64,000 nt of DNA from an uncultured Oscillospiraceae bacterium (GTDB taxonomy: Bacteria > Bacillota > Clostridia > Oscillospirales > Oscillospiraceae), in contig CANQHN010000015.1 in the NCBI GenBank assembly GCA_947623745.1, positions 1-64,000 on the forward strand. The letters are read 5' to 3'. Within the stretch, counting starts at the first letter, position 1. The number at the start of each line of letters is the position of its first letter. The notes beneath the pieces were generated by a model. It searched no databases and was not told the origin of the DNA. It saw only the letters and a list, made by a program, of their open reading frames with translations. This document shows, piece after piece, positions 48,226 through 56,633 of this stretch. The position numbers and the translations under genes are program-made.

Positions 48226-49554
48226 TTATCCGACAGTCAGTTTTTCCCGGGGGAGCCGGGCGGCCGTGGGCCTCCCGGCGGACAGGGCGGCGAAGATCAG
48301 GGTCAGGCCGCCCACCCGGCCCAGGTACATCAATAAAATCAAGATCCCCCGGGACAGCGGGCCCAGCCGGGGCGTGAGCCCCAGGGAGAGCCCCACCGTG
48401 CCCACCGCCGACGCGGCCTCGAACAGACAGGGGAGCAGGGGCAGGCCCTCGATCCGGCTGATGAGCAGGCCGCCCGCCAGAAACAGGGTCAGATACATGG
48501 TTAGGATGGTGGCCGCGCTGCGCACCGTCTCGTCGGCCAGGCTCCGCCCGAACAGGCGGGGGTCGTCCCTGCGGCGGAACACCGACAGGCTGGTGGAGAG
48601 CAGGACGGCCAGGGTGGTGGTTTTCATGCCGCCGGCGGTGGAGCCGGGGGAGCCGCCGATGAGCATCAGCAGGATCATGACCGCCAGGCCGGCCTCGCTG
48701 AACGCGGTCAGGTCCACCGTGTTGAACCCCGCCGTCCGGGTGGTCACCGACTGGAACAGGGCCATCCAGAGGCGCTGGGCGGGAGGGACGTCCCCCAGCT
48801 CACAGAGGAAGAAATACAAGGCGGGGAGCAGGATCAGAAGTCCGCTGACGGTGAGGGCGGCCTTGCTCTGGAGCCGGTAGCGCCGGAAGTGGAGGCCGTT
48901 GGAGCGGATGTCGTTCCAGACCAGAAATCCGATGCCGCCGGTGACGATCAGGGCCATGACGGTCAGGTTGATGACCGGGTGGGCCGGGAAGAAGGTCAGG
49001 GAGGAGAAGGGCGCCTTGACCCCCATCAGATCGAACCCCGCGTTGCAGAAGGCGGAGACCGAGTGGAACAGGCTGTACCACAGGCCCCTGAGAAGTCCAA
49101 ACTCCCCGCAGAACACCGGGGCCATGGCGGTGGTCCCCGCCAGCTCAAAGAGGACGGTCATTTTGAGGATGAACCCGGTCAGGCGGAGGATTCCGCCAAC
49201 CTGGGGGGCGGAGATGGACTCCTGCATGGTGCTGCGCTGCTTCAGGCTGACCCGGCCGCCGGAAGCGGCGAAGATGGCCAGGGTGACAGTCACCACCCCC
49301 ATGCCGCCGATCTGGATCAGGACGAGGATCACAGCCTGTCCAAAGAGGGACCAGCAGGCGGCGGTGTCCCGGATCACCAGTCCGGTGACGCACACCGCGG
49401 AGGCGGCGGTGAACAGCGCGTCCCCGAAGGGGACCCCGCGCCCGTCCGCCGCGGAGACGGGGAGCATGAGCAGCAGGCTCCCCAGCAGGATCACCGCCGC
49501 GAAGCCCAGGATAATGATCTGCGAGGATGTCAGCCGCCGCTGGAGCTGCCTCAT
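48226..49554 (-). CDS. ktrB: KtrB/TrkH potassium uptake channel
   Basis: Na+-coupled K+ channel subunit of 442 residues, with the repeated pore loops typical of the family (CVTGLVIRDTA, CNAGFDLMG, TRTAGFNTVD, VGTVGLSLG) and the GGSPGSTAGGMKTTT gating-loop segment. About eight membrane-spanning units. It is the first gene of a four-gene potassium cluster read leftward. Candidate KdpE repeats lie upstream. Confidence 0.94.
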   Translation of the reverse strand: MRQLQRRLTSSQIIILGFAAVILLGSLLLMLPVSAADGRGVPFGDALFTAASAVCVTGLVIRDTAACWSLFGQAVILVLIQIGGMGVVTVTLAIFAASGGRVSLKQRSTMQESISAPQVGGILRLTGFILKMTVLFELAGTTAMAPVFCGEFGLLRGLWYSLFHSVSAFCNAGFDLMGVKAPFSSLTFFPAHPVINLTVMALIVTGGIGFLVWNDIRSNGLHFRRYRLQSKAALTVSGLLILLPALYFFLCELGDVPPAQRLWMALFQSVTTRTAGFNTVDLTAFSEAGLAVMILLMLIGGSPGSTAGGMKTTTLAVLLSTSLSVFRRRDDPRLFGRSLADETVRSAATILTMYLTLFLAGGLLISRIEGLPLLPCLFEAASAVGTVGLSLGLTPRLGPLSRGILILLMYLGRVGGLTLIFAALSAGRPTAARLPREKLTVG

Positions 49555-49601
49555 GGGAACACCCCCTTATCCTGCATTATCGCAGAGGGCCCATGAAATG
49601 T

Positions 49602-49641
49602 GTATTAGCGTTGAAAGCCTGGCATTAAGATTGCATTAAGA
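49602..49641 (-). promoter_or_regulatory. candidate KdpE operator and promoter of ktrBA-kdpDE
   Basis: On the minus strand TCTTAATGC occurs at 49641-49633 and 49630-49622, an 11-bp period. TAATAC at 49607-49602 can be the -10, placing the second repeat on the -35. This is the usual layout for OmpR-family activation. Confidence 0.55.
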
Positions 49642-49670
49642 GATTTTCCCCGCTCCGGCCCGCCGCGCCT

Positions 49671-49698
49671 TTGACTCCCGGGGCATTTGTAGTATAAT
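49671..49698 (+). promoter_or_regulatory. promoter of the molybdopterin-binding protein gene
   Basis: TTGACT (49671-49676), 16-bp spacer, consensus TATAAT (49693-49698). It is about 30 bases from the divergent ktrB operator. Confidence 0.75.
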
Positions 49699-49746
49699 AA
49701 AACGAGATAACAGCCAGCTGCGGCGTCGAAACAGGGGGACCGGCAG

Positions 49747-50766
49747 ATGAAGCTCATTGACACCACCCAGGCCGTGGGGCACGTCCTGTGCCACGACCTG
49801 ACCCAGATCATCAAGGACCAGTACAAGGGCGCCCGGTTCCGCAGGGGGCACGTGGTGACGGAGGAGGACATCCCTGTGCTGCTGTCCATGGGGAAGGAGT
49901 CCCTGTACGTCTGGGAGACGGCCCCCGGCATGGTCCACGAGGATGACGCCGCCCGCCGCCTGGCCGCCCTGTGCCAGAATGAGCACATGTCCCTCACCGG
50001 GCCCCGGGAGGGGAAAATCGAGGTGGTGGCGGACTGCGGCGGCCTGTTCCTGGTGGACTCCAGGCGGCTGCGGGCGGTGAACTGCCTGGAGGACGTGCTC
50101 ATCGCCACCCGGCACGGCGGCACCGCCGTAAAGCGGGGGGACCGGCTGGCCGGCACCCGGGTCGTCCCCCTAGTCATTGGGGAGGAGCAGCTCCGGGCCG
50201 CCGAGCGGGCGGCGGGGGATGCCCCCCTGCTGACCTTGAAGCCCTGGGTGCGGAAAACCGCCGCCATCGTGGCCACGGGGAACGAGGTGAAAAAGGGGCT
50301 GATCCCGGACACCTTCACCCCCGTGGTGCGGGACAAGCTGGCCGTGTACGGCATCGAGACGGTGTCTGTCCAGTACTCCGGCGACGGGGTGGAGCAGGTG
50401 ACCGCCTGCATCGCGCGGGCCCGGGCAACCGGGGCGGAGCTCATCCTGTGTACCGGCGGCATGAGCGTGGACCCGGACGACAGCGCCCCCGGCGCCATCC
50501 GGGCCAGCGGGGCGCGGATCGTCACCTACGGCGCGCCGGTACTGCCCGGGGCCATGTTCCTGCTGGGGTACTATGAGGACGGGACCCCGGTCATGGGCCT
50601 CCCCGGCTGTGTGATGTACGCGGGCGCCACCATCTTCGACCTGGTCCTGCCCAGGGTCGCCGCCGGGGTGGAGATCACCAGGGAGGAGCTGGCGGGGCTG
50701 GGCGAGGGCGGGCTGTGCCTGGGGTGTGAGGTCTGCCGCTGGCCGGTCTGCCCCTTTGGGAAATAG
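49747..50766 (+). CDS. molybdopterin-binding protein (MoCF domain)
   Basis: Protein of 339 residues with a MoaB/MogA/MoeA-type molybdopterin-binding domain in the C-terminal half (TGNEVKKGLIPDTF, LILCTGGMSVDPDDSAPGAI, GLPGCVMYAGATIFDLVLPR). The N-terminal ~150 residues are specific to this clostridial group. The family handles molybdopterin during cofactor synthesis or insertion. No other Moco genes are adjacent. The C-terminus has a Cys pair region (CLGCEVCRWPVCPFGK) that could bind metal. Confidence 0.87.
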   Translation: MKLIDTTQAVGHVLCHDLTQIIKDQYKGARFRRGHVVTEEDIPVLLSMGKESLYVWETAPGMVHEDDAARRLAALCQNEHMSLTGPREGKIEVVADCGGLFLVDSRRLRAVNCLEDVLIATRHGGTAVKRGDRLAGTRVVPLVIGEEQLRAAERAAGDAPLLTLKPWVRKTAAIVATGNEVKKGLIPDTFTPVVRDKLAVYGIETVSVQYSGDGVEQVTACIARARATGAELILCTGGMSVDPDDSAPGAIRASGARIVTYGAPVLPGAMFLLGYYEDGTPVMGLPGCVMYAGATIFDLVLPRVAAGVEITREELAGLGEGGLCLGCEVCRWPVCPFGK

Positions 50767-50811
50767 GCGGCCTGTTGATAATAATAGTGATATCTCCGCC
50801 GGAAAAAAGAA

Positions 50812-50842
50812 GCCGGGGCGGGCCCGTTTGGCCCGCCCCGGC
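50812..50842. terminator. terminator between convergent genes
   Basis: A 13-bp GC stem (GCCGGGGCGGGCC with its complement), followed by GCTGTTTT on plus and T-rich CTTTTTTCC on minus. Confidence 0.85.
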
Positions 50843-50874
50843 GCTGTTTTCTTCCAGGGGATTGCGGCGGCTGT

Positions 50875-52233
50875 TCAGTTTTTCAGGCTCTGCATGGGGG
50901 CGGGGATGCGACCGCCCCGGGCGATGAATCCCGCGCTGGACCAGGGGTGGACCGGCTGCACCGGGGCGGAGCCCAGCAGGCCGCCGAACTCCACCGTGTC
51001 CCCCACCTTGCAGCCGGGGGCGGGGATGATGCGCACGGCGGTGGTCTTGGAGTTGACCATGCCGATGGCCGCCTCGTCGGCGATGATGGCGGAGAGAGTC
51101 TCGGCGCTGGTGTCGCCGGGGACGGCGATCATGTCCAGGCCCACCGAGCATACGCAGGTCATGGCCTCCAGCTTGTCCAGGGTCAGGGCCCCGGAGCGGG
51201 CGGCGGCGATCATGCCCTCGTCCTCGCTCACCGGGATGAAGGCGCCGGACAGCCCGCCCACGCTAGAGGAGGCCATGACGCCGCCCTTCTTCACCGCGTC
51301 GTTCAGCAGGGCCAGGGCCGCCGTGGTGCCGTGGGTGCCGCAGACCTCCAGGCCCATCTCCTCCAGGATGCGGGCCACGCTGTCGCCCACCGCCGGGGTG
51401 GGGGCCAGGGACAGGTCCACGATACCGAAGGGGGTGTCCAGCCGGCGGCTGGCCTCCTGGGCCACCAGCTGGCCCATGCGGGTGATGCGGAAGGCGGTCT
51501 TTTTCACCGTCTCGGCCACCACGTCGAAGGGCTGGCCCTTCACCGCCTGGAGAGCGTGGTGGACCACGCCGGGGCCGGAGACGCCCACGTTGATGACCTT
51601 CTCCGGCTCGCCCACCCCGTGGAAGGCGCCGGCCATGAAGGGGTTGTCCTCCACGGCATTGCAGAACACCACCAGCTTGGCGCAGCCGAAGCCGCCCCGG
51701 TCGGCGGTGCGCCCGGCCAGCTCCTTGATGGTCCGGCCCATGAGGGCCACCGCGTCCATGTCGATGCCCGCCTTGGTGGAGCCCACGTTGACGCTGCCGC
51801 ACACGATGTCGGTCTCGGACAGGGCCTGGGGGATGGAGGCGATGAGCTTTCGGTCGGCGTCGGTCATGCCCTTCTGCACCAGGGCGGAGAACCCGCCGAT
51901 GAAGTTGACCCCGCAGGTCTTGGCGGCCCGGTCCAGGGCCAGAGCGAAGGGGGTGTAGTTGTCCGTCTCCGCCGCGGCGGCCACCAGGGCGATGGGGGTG
52001 ACGGAGATGCGCTTGTTGACGATGGGGATGCCGAACTCGGCCTCGATGGCCTCGCCGGTGGACACCAGCTTCTCGGCGTAGCGGGTGACCTTGTCGTACA
52101 CCTTGTCACAGGCCGTTTTCACATCGCTGTGGGCGCAGGAGAGCAGGGAGATGCCCATGGTGATGGTGCGCACGTCCAGGTGCTGCTGGTCGATCATCTG
52201 GATGGTCTGGAGGATCTCGTTGTGGTTGAGCAT
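50875..52233 (-). CDS. PFL family protein (DUF711/UPF0210)
   Basis: Protein of 452 residues, full length for the PFL/UPF0210 family (ETIQMI-like start, [59 protein letters not shown]). Related in fold to pyruvate formate-lyase-like barrels, but its reaction is unknown. It is preceded by its usual ACT-domain partner after 86 bases. Confidence 0.93.
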   Translation of the reverse strand: MLNHNEILQTIQMIDQQHLDVRTITMGISLLSCAHSDVKTACDKVYDKVTRYAEKLVSTGEAIEAEFGIPIVNKRISVTPIALVAAAAETDNYTPFALALDRAAKTCGVNFIGGFSALVQKGMTDADRKLIASIPQALSETDIVCGSVNVGSTKAGIDMDAVALMGRTIKELAGRTADRGGFGCAKLVVFCNAVEDNPFMAGAFHGVGEPEKVINVGVSGPGVVHHALQAVKGQPFDVVAETVKKTAFRITRMGQLVAQEASRRLDTPFGIVDLSLAPTPAVGDSVARILEEMGLEVCGTHGTTAALALLNDAVKKGGVMASSSVGGLSGAFIPVSEDEGMIAAARSGALTLDKLEAMTCVCSVGLDMIAVPGDTSAETLSAIIADEAAIGMVNSKTTAVRIIPAPGCKVGDTVEFGGLLGSAPVQPVHPWSSAGFIARGGRIPAPMQSLKN

Positions 52234-52319
52234 AAAAAAGCCCCTTTAAGTAGTTTTTGAGCGCCGTTTCGCGATTTTGACCGGTCGGTCCATCCGCGCT
52301 GCTCACGACGGCTCCGCGC

Positions 52320-52589
52320 TCAGATTCGATGCATGGCGTTGAAGATGTCCTCCCGCTGGATGCGGATGGACAGGCCGCGCTCCTTGCCGGTCTGTTCCAG
52401 GGCCCGGCCCACCTCCACGATGGGCTTGTCACAGGCGGACAGGTCCACCAGCATGACCATGGTCAGGTACTCCTGCAGCACGGTCTGGCTGATGTCCAGG
52501 ATGTTGATGTTGTGGCTTGACAGCAGGGAGCACACCGAGGCGATGATGCCCACCTGGTCCTTACCGATGACGGTGACAATGGCTTTCAT
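52320..52589 (-). CDS. ACT domain protein (UPF0237)
   Basis: Small protein of 89 residues consisting of one ACT domain (AIVTVIGKDQVGIIASVCSLLSSHNINILDI). ACT domains bind amino acids or other small ligands and regulate partners. It almost always sits beside the PFL family gene, as here, and probably regulates it. Confidence 0.93.
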   Translation of the reverse strand: MKAIVTVIGKDQVGIIASVCSLLSSHNINILDISQTVLQEYLTMVMLVDLSACDKPIVEVGRALEQTGKERGLSIRIQREDIFNAMHRI

Positions 52590-52619
52590 TGATCTCGTTC
52601 CTTTCTGTGCGGCCGGCGG

Positions 52620-53195
52620 TCAGTTCAGCTCGTCCAGGGTCAGCTCGAACCCCTCCAGGAAGTGCTCCATGAAGTAGCTCAGAGCGGGCAGGGGGTTCTG
52701 ACACAGAGCGGCGTAGGTCTGTTCCCGGGCCTTTTTGAACTCGGAGTTGCCGGCCTTCAGCTCCTCCACGCACTTGAGGTAGGCGGACAGCTTGTCCGCC
52801 GCCTTGACCAGAGCGCGGATGTCCGGGTCGGGGATGGTGACGGCGGCCTCGAAGTCGGGCCGCAGGTCCTCGGGCAGCATGGACAGCAGCTTGCGCTCCG
52901 CCACCGACTCCACCGCCTTGTAGGCGCGCTGGATGTCCGGGTTGTCATACTTGATGGGGGTGGGCATGTCGCCGGTGAGGATCTCGCTGGCGTCGTGGTA
53001 CAGCGCCGCCACCGCCACCGCGCCGGGGTCCACCCGGGGGCCGAAGTACCGATTCTGGATGACGGCCAGGGCGTGGGCCAGGACGGCCACCTGGTGGGAG
53101 TGCTCCTGGATGTTCTCCTCAAAGGTGTTGCGCATCAGGCCCCAGCGGTTGATATACCGCATCCGGGCGATCATGGGAAAGAAGTTGTAGGGCAC
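52620..53195 (-). CDS. HD-domain 5'-deoxynucleotidase (YfbR-like)
   Basis: Hydrolase of 191 residues with the HD metal site (His of EHSHQVAVLAHAL, His-Asp of LYHDASEILTGDMPTPIKY, and a C-terminal Asp). YfbR enzymes dephosphorylate deoxynucleoside 5'-monophosphates. Located 30 bases before the ACT gene, so likely cotranscribed. Confidence 0.9.
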   Translation of the reverse strand: MPYNFFPMIARMRYINRWGLMRNTFEENIQEHSHQVAVLAHALAVIQNRYFGPRVDPGAVAVAALYHDASEILTGDMPTPIKYDNPDIQRAYKAVESVAERKLLSMLPEDLRPDFEAAVTIPDPDIRALVKAADKLSAYLKCVEELKAGNSEFKKAREQTYAALCQNPLPALSYFMEHFLEGFELTLDELN

Positions 53196-53260
53196 GGAAA
53201 ATCGTCTCCTCCCGCGGCAAGTGAGAGCATTTTACCACAGGAAAGGCCGGTTGTAAACTG

Positions 53261-53875
53261 TCAAGAGGGCAGAAAACGCGCGGCTCCGGCCGGAACCGGG
53301 CGGCGGAACAGCTCCCCCAGGGTCTGCCCCTCCTCCAGCCGGCGGCACAGAGTGCTGCGGCACCGGCGGCACTGGGAGAAGTAGGCCAGGGCCCGCTCCG
53401 GCTGGCCGTACACCTTCCACAGCCCGGCGCACAGACAGCCCCGGCCCCCGTCCCGGCGGAACCCCTCCACATCCCGGGCGGGGTAACCCAGGAACAGCCC
53501 CACCTCGTGGGGGAACTCCCCGCCGCGCAGCCGCCGGGCCAGATGGTCCAGCGCTGCCTCCATCCCTCCCAGGGCCGGGTAGCCCGCCCGGCGCAGCAGG
53601 GCGCGCACCTCCGGCCGCTCCAGCTGGGCGCGGAGCAGCGCCTCCCGGCAGACCAGGATCAGGCACCGGCCGCCCCGCCGCCCCATCAGCCGCAGGGAGA
53701 CCCCCGCCGGGGCCAGCTGGGCGGAGAAGTATCGCAGCAGGGCCTCCGTCTCCCCCGGGGCGCCGGGCCAGGAGATCAGGTCCGCCGGCTTGATGCCCGC
53801 CAGGGAGGGGGCGCAGTGGAACGCCAGGGCGTGCTCGAACCGGACGGACGCGGTCTTGTCGAAAAAAGCCTCCAT
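53261..53875 (-). CDS. DUF3793 family protein
   Basis: Protein of 204 residues, typical DUF3793 length, with HCAPSLAGIKPADLISW near the start, GYPARDVEGF, and a C-terminal Cys cluster (CRRCRSTLCRRLEEG). Found mainly in anaerobic Clostridia, often near flavodoxin or iron genes, but none is present here. Function unknown. Confidence 0.88.
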   Translation of the reverse strand: MEAFFDKTASVRFEHALAFHCAPSLAGIKPADLISWPGAPGETEALLRYFSAQLAPAGVSLRLMGRRGGRCLILVCREALLRAQLERPEVRALLRRAGYPALGGMEAALDHLARRLRGGEFPHEVGLFLGYPARDVEGFRRDGGRGCLCAGLWKVYGQPERALAYFSQCRRCRSTLCRRLEEGQTLGELFRRPVPAGAARFLPS

Positions 53876-53982
53876 AACAGCCTCCCGGGCCGCGCGGGAG
53901 GCGGCCGCTTTACCACCAGATTCCCCCGCGATCCGGCGGACTATGCGCCCAGGGAAAAACAGGAAAACCGGCCTGTCCTCCG

Positions 53983-54011
53983 TTGCAATCCGCGCCGGAG
54001 CGTGTTATAGT
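53983..54011 (+). promoter_or_regulatory. promoter of the gamma-glutamyltransferase gene
   Basis: TTGCAA (53983-53988), 17-bp spacer, TATAGT (54006-54011), 34 bases before the start codon. Confidence 0.65.
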
Positions 54012-54045
54012 GGAGCCAGAAAATCATCTGTTGGAAGGTGAGCTT

Positions 54046-55674
54046 ATGCCCCAGTTCGACCCGCTGAAATACGTCTACCCCTCCCGCCGCAACGTGGTCT
54101 ACGCCCGCCGGGCCATGGCCTGTACCTCCGTGCCCCAGGGGGCCCAGATCGGCCTGGATGTGATGAAGGCCGGGGGCAACGCAGTGGACGCGGCGGTGGC
54201 CATGGCCGCCGCCATGCCCGTGCTGGAGCCCACCGGCAACGGCCTGGGCTCGGACTGCTTTGCCCTGGTGTGGATCGAGAGGGAGAAGCGGCTCTACGGC
54301 CTGAACGCCAGCGGCACTGCCCCTCTGGCCCTGAGCGCAGAGAAGGTGCGCGCGCTGGGCTATGAGGAGATGCCCAAATCCGGCTGGCTGCCCACCATGG
54401 TGCCCGGGGCCCCGGCGGGCTGGGCGGAGCTGAACCGCCGGTTCGGCACCAGGTCCCTCTCCCAGCTGTTCGCCCCGGCCGTCCTGGCCGCCCGGGAGGG
54501 CGTGCCTGTGGCGGTGAACGTCCACCCCCAGTGGGAGAAGGACGCCCGGCGGATCTACGCCGCTGCGGAGCAGGATCCCGCCGCCCACGCCTACTGGAAA
54601 ACCGTGTTTTTGAAGGGGGACGGCTCCCCCTACCGGGCCGGGGACCTGTTCCGCTGGGAGGAGTACGCCCGGACCATGGAGGAGCTGGCCGAGACCGGCT
54701 GTGAGAGCTACTACCGGGGTCCCCTGATGGAGAAGATCGTGGCCTTCAGCCGGGAGACCGGCGGGTACTTCTGCGAGGAGGACTTCCGCGCCTACCGCCC
54801 GGAGTGGGTGGAGCCCATCACGGCGGACTACAAGGGCTACACCGTCTGCGAGATCCCGCCCAACGGCCACGGCATCACCGTGCTGATGGCCCTGAACATC
54901 CTCAAGGGCCTGGAGCTGTCCGGGGAGCGGGACTGCGCCGACACCTACCACAAGATTTTGGAGTCCATCAAGCTGGCCTTCGCCGACGCGAAAAAGTACG
55001 TGGCCGACCCCAGGTACATGAGGACGAGAGTGGAGGACATGCTGTCCGAGGAGTACGCGGCCAGGCGCCGCGCCCTCATCTCCAATCAGGCCCTGTGGCC
55101 AGAGGCGGGGGACCCCTCCTGCGGCGGCACCATCTACCTGTGCACCGCCGACCCGGAGGGCAACATGGTCTCCTTCATCCAGAGCAACTACAACATGTTC
55201 GGCGCGGGGATCGCCATCCCCGGCACCGGCATCTCTCTCCAGAACCGGGGGGCCAACTTCTCCCTGGACGAGAGCAGCGACAACTGCCTGGCCGGGGGGA
55301 AGAAGTCCTACCACACCATCATCCCCGGTTTCTTGATGAAAGATGGGGAGGCGGTGGGCCCCTTCGGGGTGATGGGGGCCTTCATGCAGCCCCAGGGCCA
55401 CGTGCTGGTGGTGGTGAACACGGTGGACTACCACATGAATCCCCAGCAGGCCCTGGACGCGCCCCGGATGCAGTGGACGGGGGGAACGCACATCCAGCTG
55501 GAGCGGGAGGTGCCCGCCCACATCGGCCGGGAGCTGGCCGCCATGGGCCACGAGGTGGAGGTGCTGAACACCAACATCACCATGGGCCGGGGCCAGATCA
55601 TCTGGCGCACGGATAACGGCCTGCTGGCGGGCGGCACCGAGCCCCGGTGCGACGGCACGGTCGCCGCGTGGTAA
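54046..55674 (+). CDS. gamma-glutamyltransferase family protein
   Basis: Ntn-hydrolase of 542 residues. These enzymes cut themselves at a Thr that becomes the nucleophile of the small subunit; here it is Thr362 in CGGTIYLCTADPEGN, followed by NRGANFSLD and the GG loop (CLAGGKKSYHT). There is no signal peptide, so it is cytoplasmic, unlike the periplasmic glutathione-degrading enzymes. The substrate may be another gamma-glutamyl or cephalosporin-like amide. Start 54046 follows GGAAGGTG. Confidence 0.92.
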   Translation: MPQFDPLKYVYPSRRNVVYARRAMACTSVPQGAQIGLDVMKAGGNAVDAAVAMAAAMPVLEPTGNGLGSDCFALVWIEREKRLYGLNASGTAPLALSAEKVRALGYEEMPKSGWLPTMVPGAPAGWAELNRRFGTRSLSQLFAPAVLAAREGVPVAVNVHPQWEKDARRIYAAAEQDPAAHAYWKTVFLKGDGSPYRAGDLFRWEEYARTMEELAETGCESYYRGPLMEKIVAFSRETGGYFCEEDFRAYRPEWVEPITADYKGYTVCEIPPNGHGITVLMALNILKGLELSGERDCADTYHKILESIKLAFADAKKYVADPRYMRTRVEDMLSEEYAARRRALISNQALWPEAGDPSCGGTIYLCTADPEGNMVSFIQSNYNMFGAGIAIPGTGISLQNRGANFSLDESSDNCLAGGKKSYHTIIPGFLMKDGEAVGPFGVMGAFMQPQGHVLVVVNTVDYHMNPQQALDAPRMQWTGGTHIQLEREVPAHIGRELAAMGHEVEVLNTNITMGRGQIIWRTDNGLLAGGTEPRCDGTVAAW

Positions 55675-55685
55675 AAAAGAAAAAT

Positions 55686-55709
55686 CCCGGGTCCCTTGCA
55701 GGACCCGGG
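55686..55709 (-). terminator. terminator-like hairpin left of repeat element A
   Basis: A 9-bp stem (CCCGGGTCC with GGACCCGGG). The T-run is on the minus strand, so it would stop leftward transcripts; it abuts repeat element A. Confidence 0.6.
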
Positions 55710-55716
55710 CTGAGAC

Positions 55717-56045
55717 TGTCGGAAAAGGCCAAAGGCCTTTTCCGACAAAGGGCTGCGGCCCGCGGCAGCGCGCGTCGTCGCAAGCTCTATATCCTTCGCT
55801 TCCGCCTGCGGCGAAAGCTCACTCATTACGCTGCTCCTCCTTTCCCAGCCGAACCCGCTGCGCTGGGCTTCGGCTGGGGGCCCATTCTGCTCGCACGTTT
55901 GCGGGCCGAGAGGAATTTTTCCCGACGTACAGAAGGTGAATTGCCCCGAAGGGGCAAGAGAGACCGCCCTGGGGCGCGCCGCCGGGAAAAATAAATTAGA
56001 ATTCTTCGCGCCTGCGGGCGCGAACTCTGCGAGGCTTTTCCAACA
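55717..56045 (+). repeat. structured repeat element A
   Basis: A 329-base element that starts with a perfect 14-bp hairpin (TGTCGGAAAAGGCC, complement at 55734-55747) and ends with GGCTTTTCCAACA, an inverted echo of the start. Inside are further hairpins: GCTGC/GCAGC, CCCAGCCGAA/TTCGGCTGGG, TTGCCCC/GGGGCAA and TTCGCGCC/GGGCGCGAA. Blocks shared with element B at 60286 include AAAGGGCTGCGGCCCGCGG, CTCGCACGTTTGCGGGCC and GCGCCTGCGGGCGCGAAC. It has no coding capacity and lies between convergent genes. Confidence 0.75.
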
Positions 56046-56052
56046 AGTAAAA

Positions 56053-56083
56053 ATCCAGGGCCCCATAGGGGCCCTGGATTTTT
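56053..56083. terminator. bidirectional terminator right of repeat element A
   Basis: Stem CCAGGGCCCC with GGGGCCCTGG, flanked by AAAAAT and ATTTTTA; it ends the gene at 56082 and plus-strand transcripts crossing the element. Confidence 0.85.
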
Positions 56084-56603
56084 ATGCCTCAAAGGCGTAT
56101 CGCGCGAACAGACCGGAAAAGAATGAGCGGAAAGCGGCGTCCGTCTCCTCCAGGGGCAGGATGTTGTCGTATGTGCAGTCATAGGCGTAGTTGGCCACGT
56201 TGTCGTCGGAGGAGTTTTGGTAGATGTGGGCCGCCTTTTTCGTGCTGGTCACCAGCAGGGAGATCACCGGGGCGGGGGCGGCGTCTACGAACCGGGTAAT
56301 CTCCTCCGGCTCCCGGATATGGACGAACAGCACCTGCTCATCCCCGGCCAGGAACGCCCGGCACTGGTCCAGCACGTAGGCTTGGCACAGGTCGTTGTAC
56401 CCGGTGAACAGGGCCTTCAGATCGGACAGGAGCTTTCGGGAGCGGTCGGTCTTGACCCCGTCCCAGCCCCCGGCCCTGGCCACCGCCAGGATGGGGGTGA
56501 TGGAGGAGACGTTGCGCACCCGGTAGTCCCGGGCGGCGAAGGAACAGAGGGTGTCCTTGCCCACGCCCCCGGCGCCGTTGATGACCACGATCAGCTTTTT
56601 CAC
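56082..56603 (-). CDS. P-loop nucleoside/small-molecule kinase-like protein
   Basis: Protein of 173 residues with the Walker A motif GAGGVGKDT (10-18) and the segment VLFVHIREPEEITRFV, typical of dNMP kinase-like or AAA_18-type small ATPases. It belongs to a clostridial family without a fixed substrate. The start lies 30 bases after the glmM stop, so it is probably in the same transcript. Confidence 0.82.
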   Translation of the reverse strand: MKKLIVVINGAGGVGKDTLCSFAARDYRVRNVSSITPILAVARAGGWDGVKTDRSRKLLSDLKALFTGYNDLCQAYVLDQCRAFLAGDEQVLFVHIREPEEITRFVDAAPAPVISLLVTSTKKAAHIYQNSSDDNVANYAYDCTYDNILPLEETDAAFRSFFSGLFARYAFEA

Positions 56604-56633
56604 CCAAACCCCTCCAAATGCCCCGCGGGCCTG

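Noticed and set aside
49555..49746. c-di-AMP (ydaO) riboswitch before ktrB
   Set aside because: The region is too short and lacks the conserved motifs; it is explained by two divergent promoters and the 11-bp repeats.
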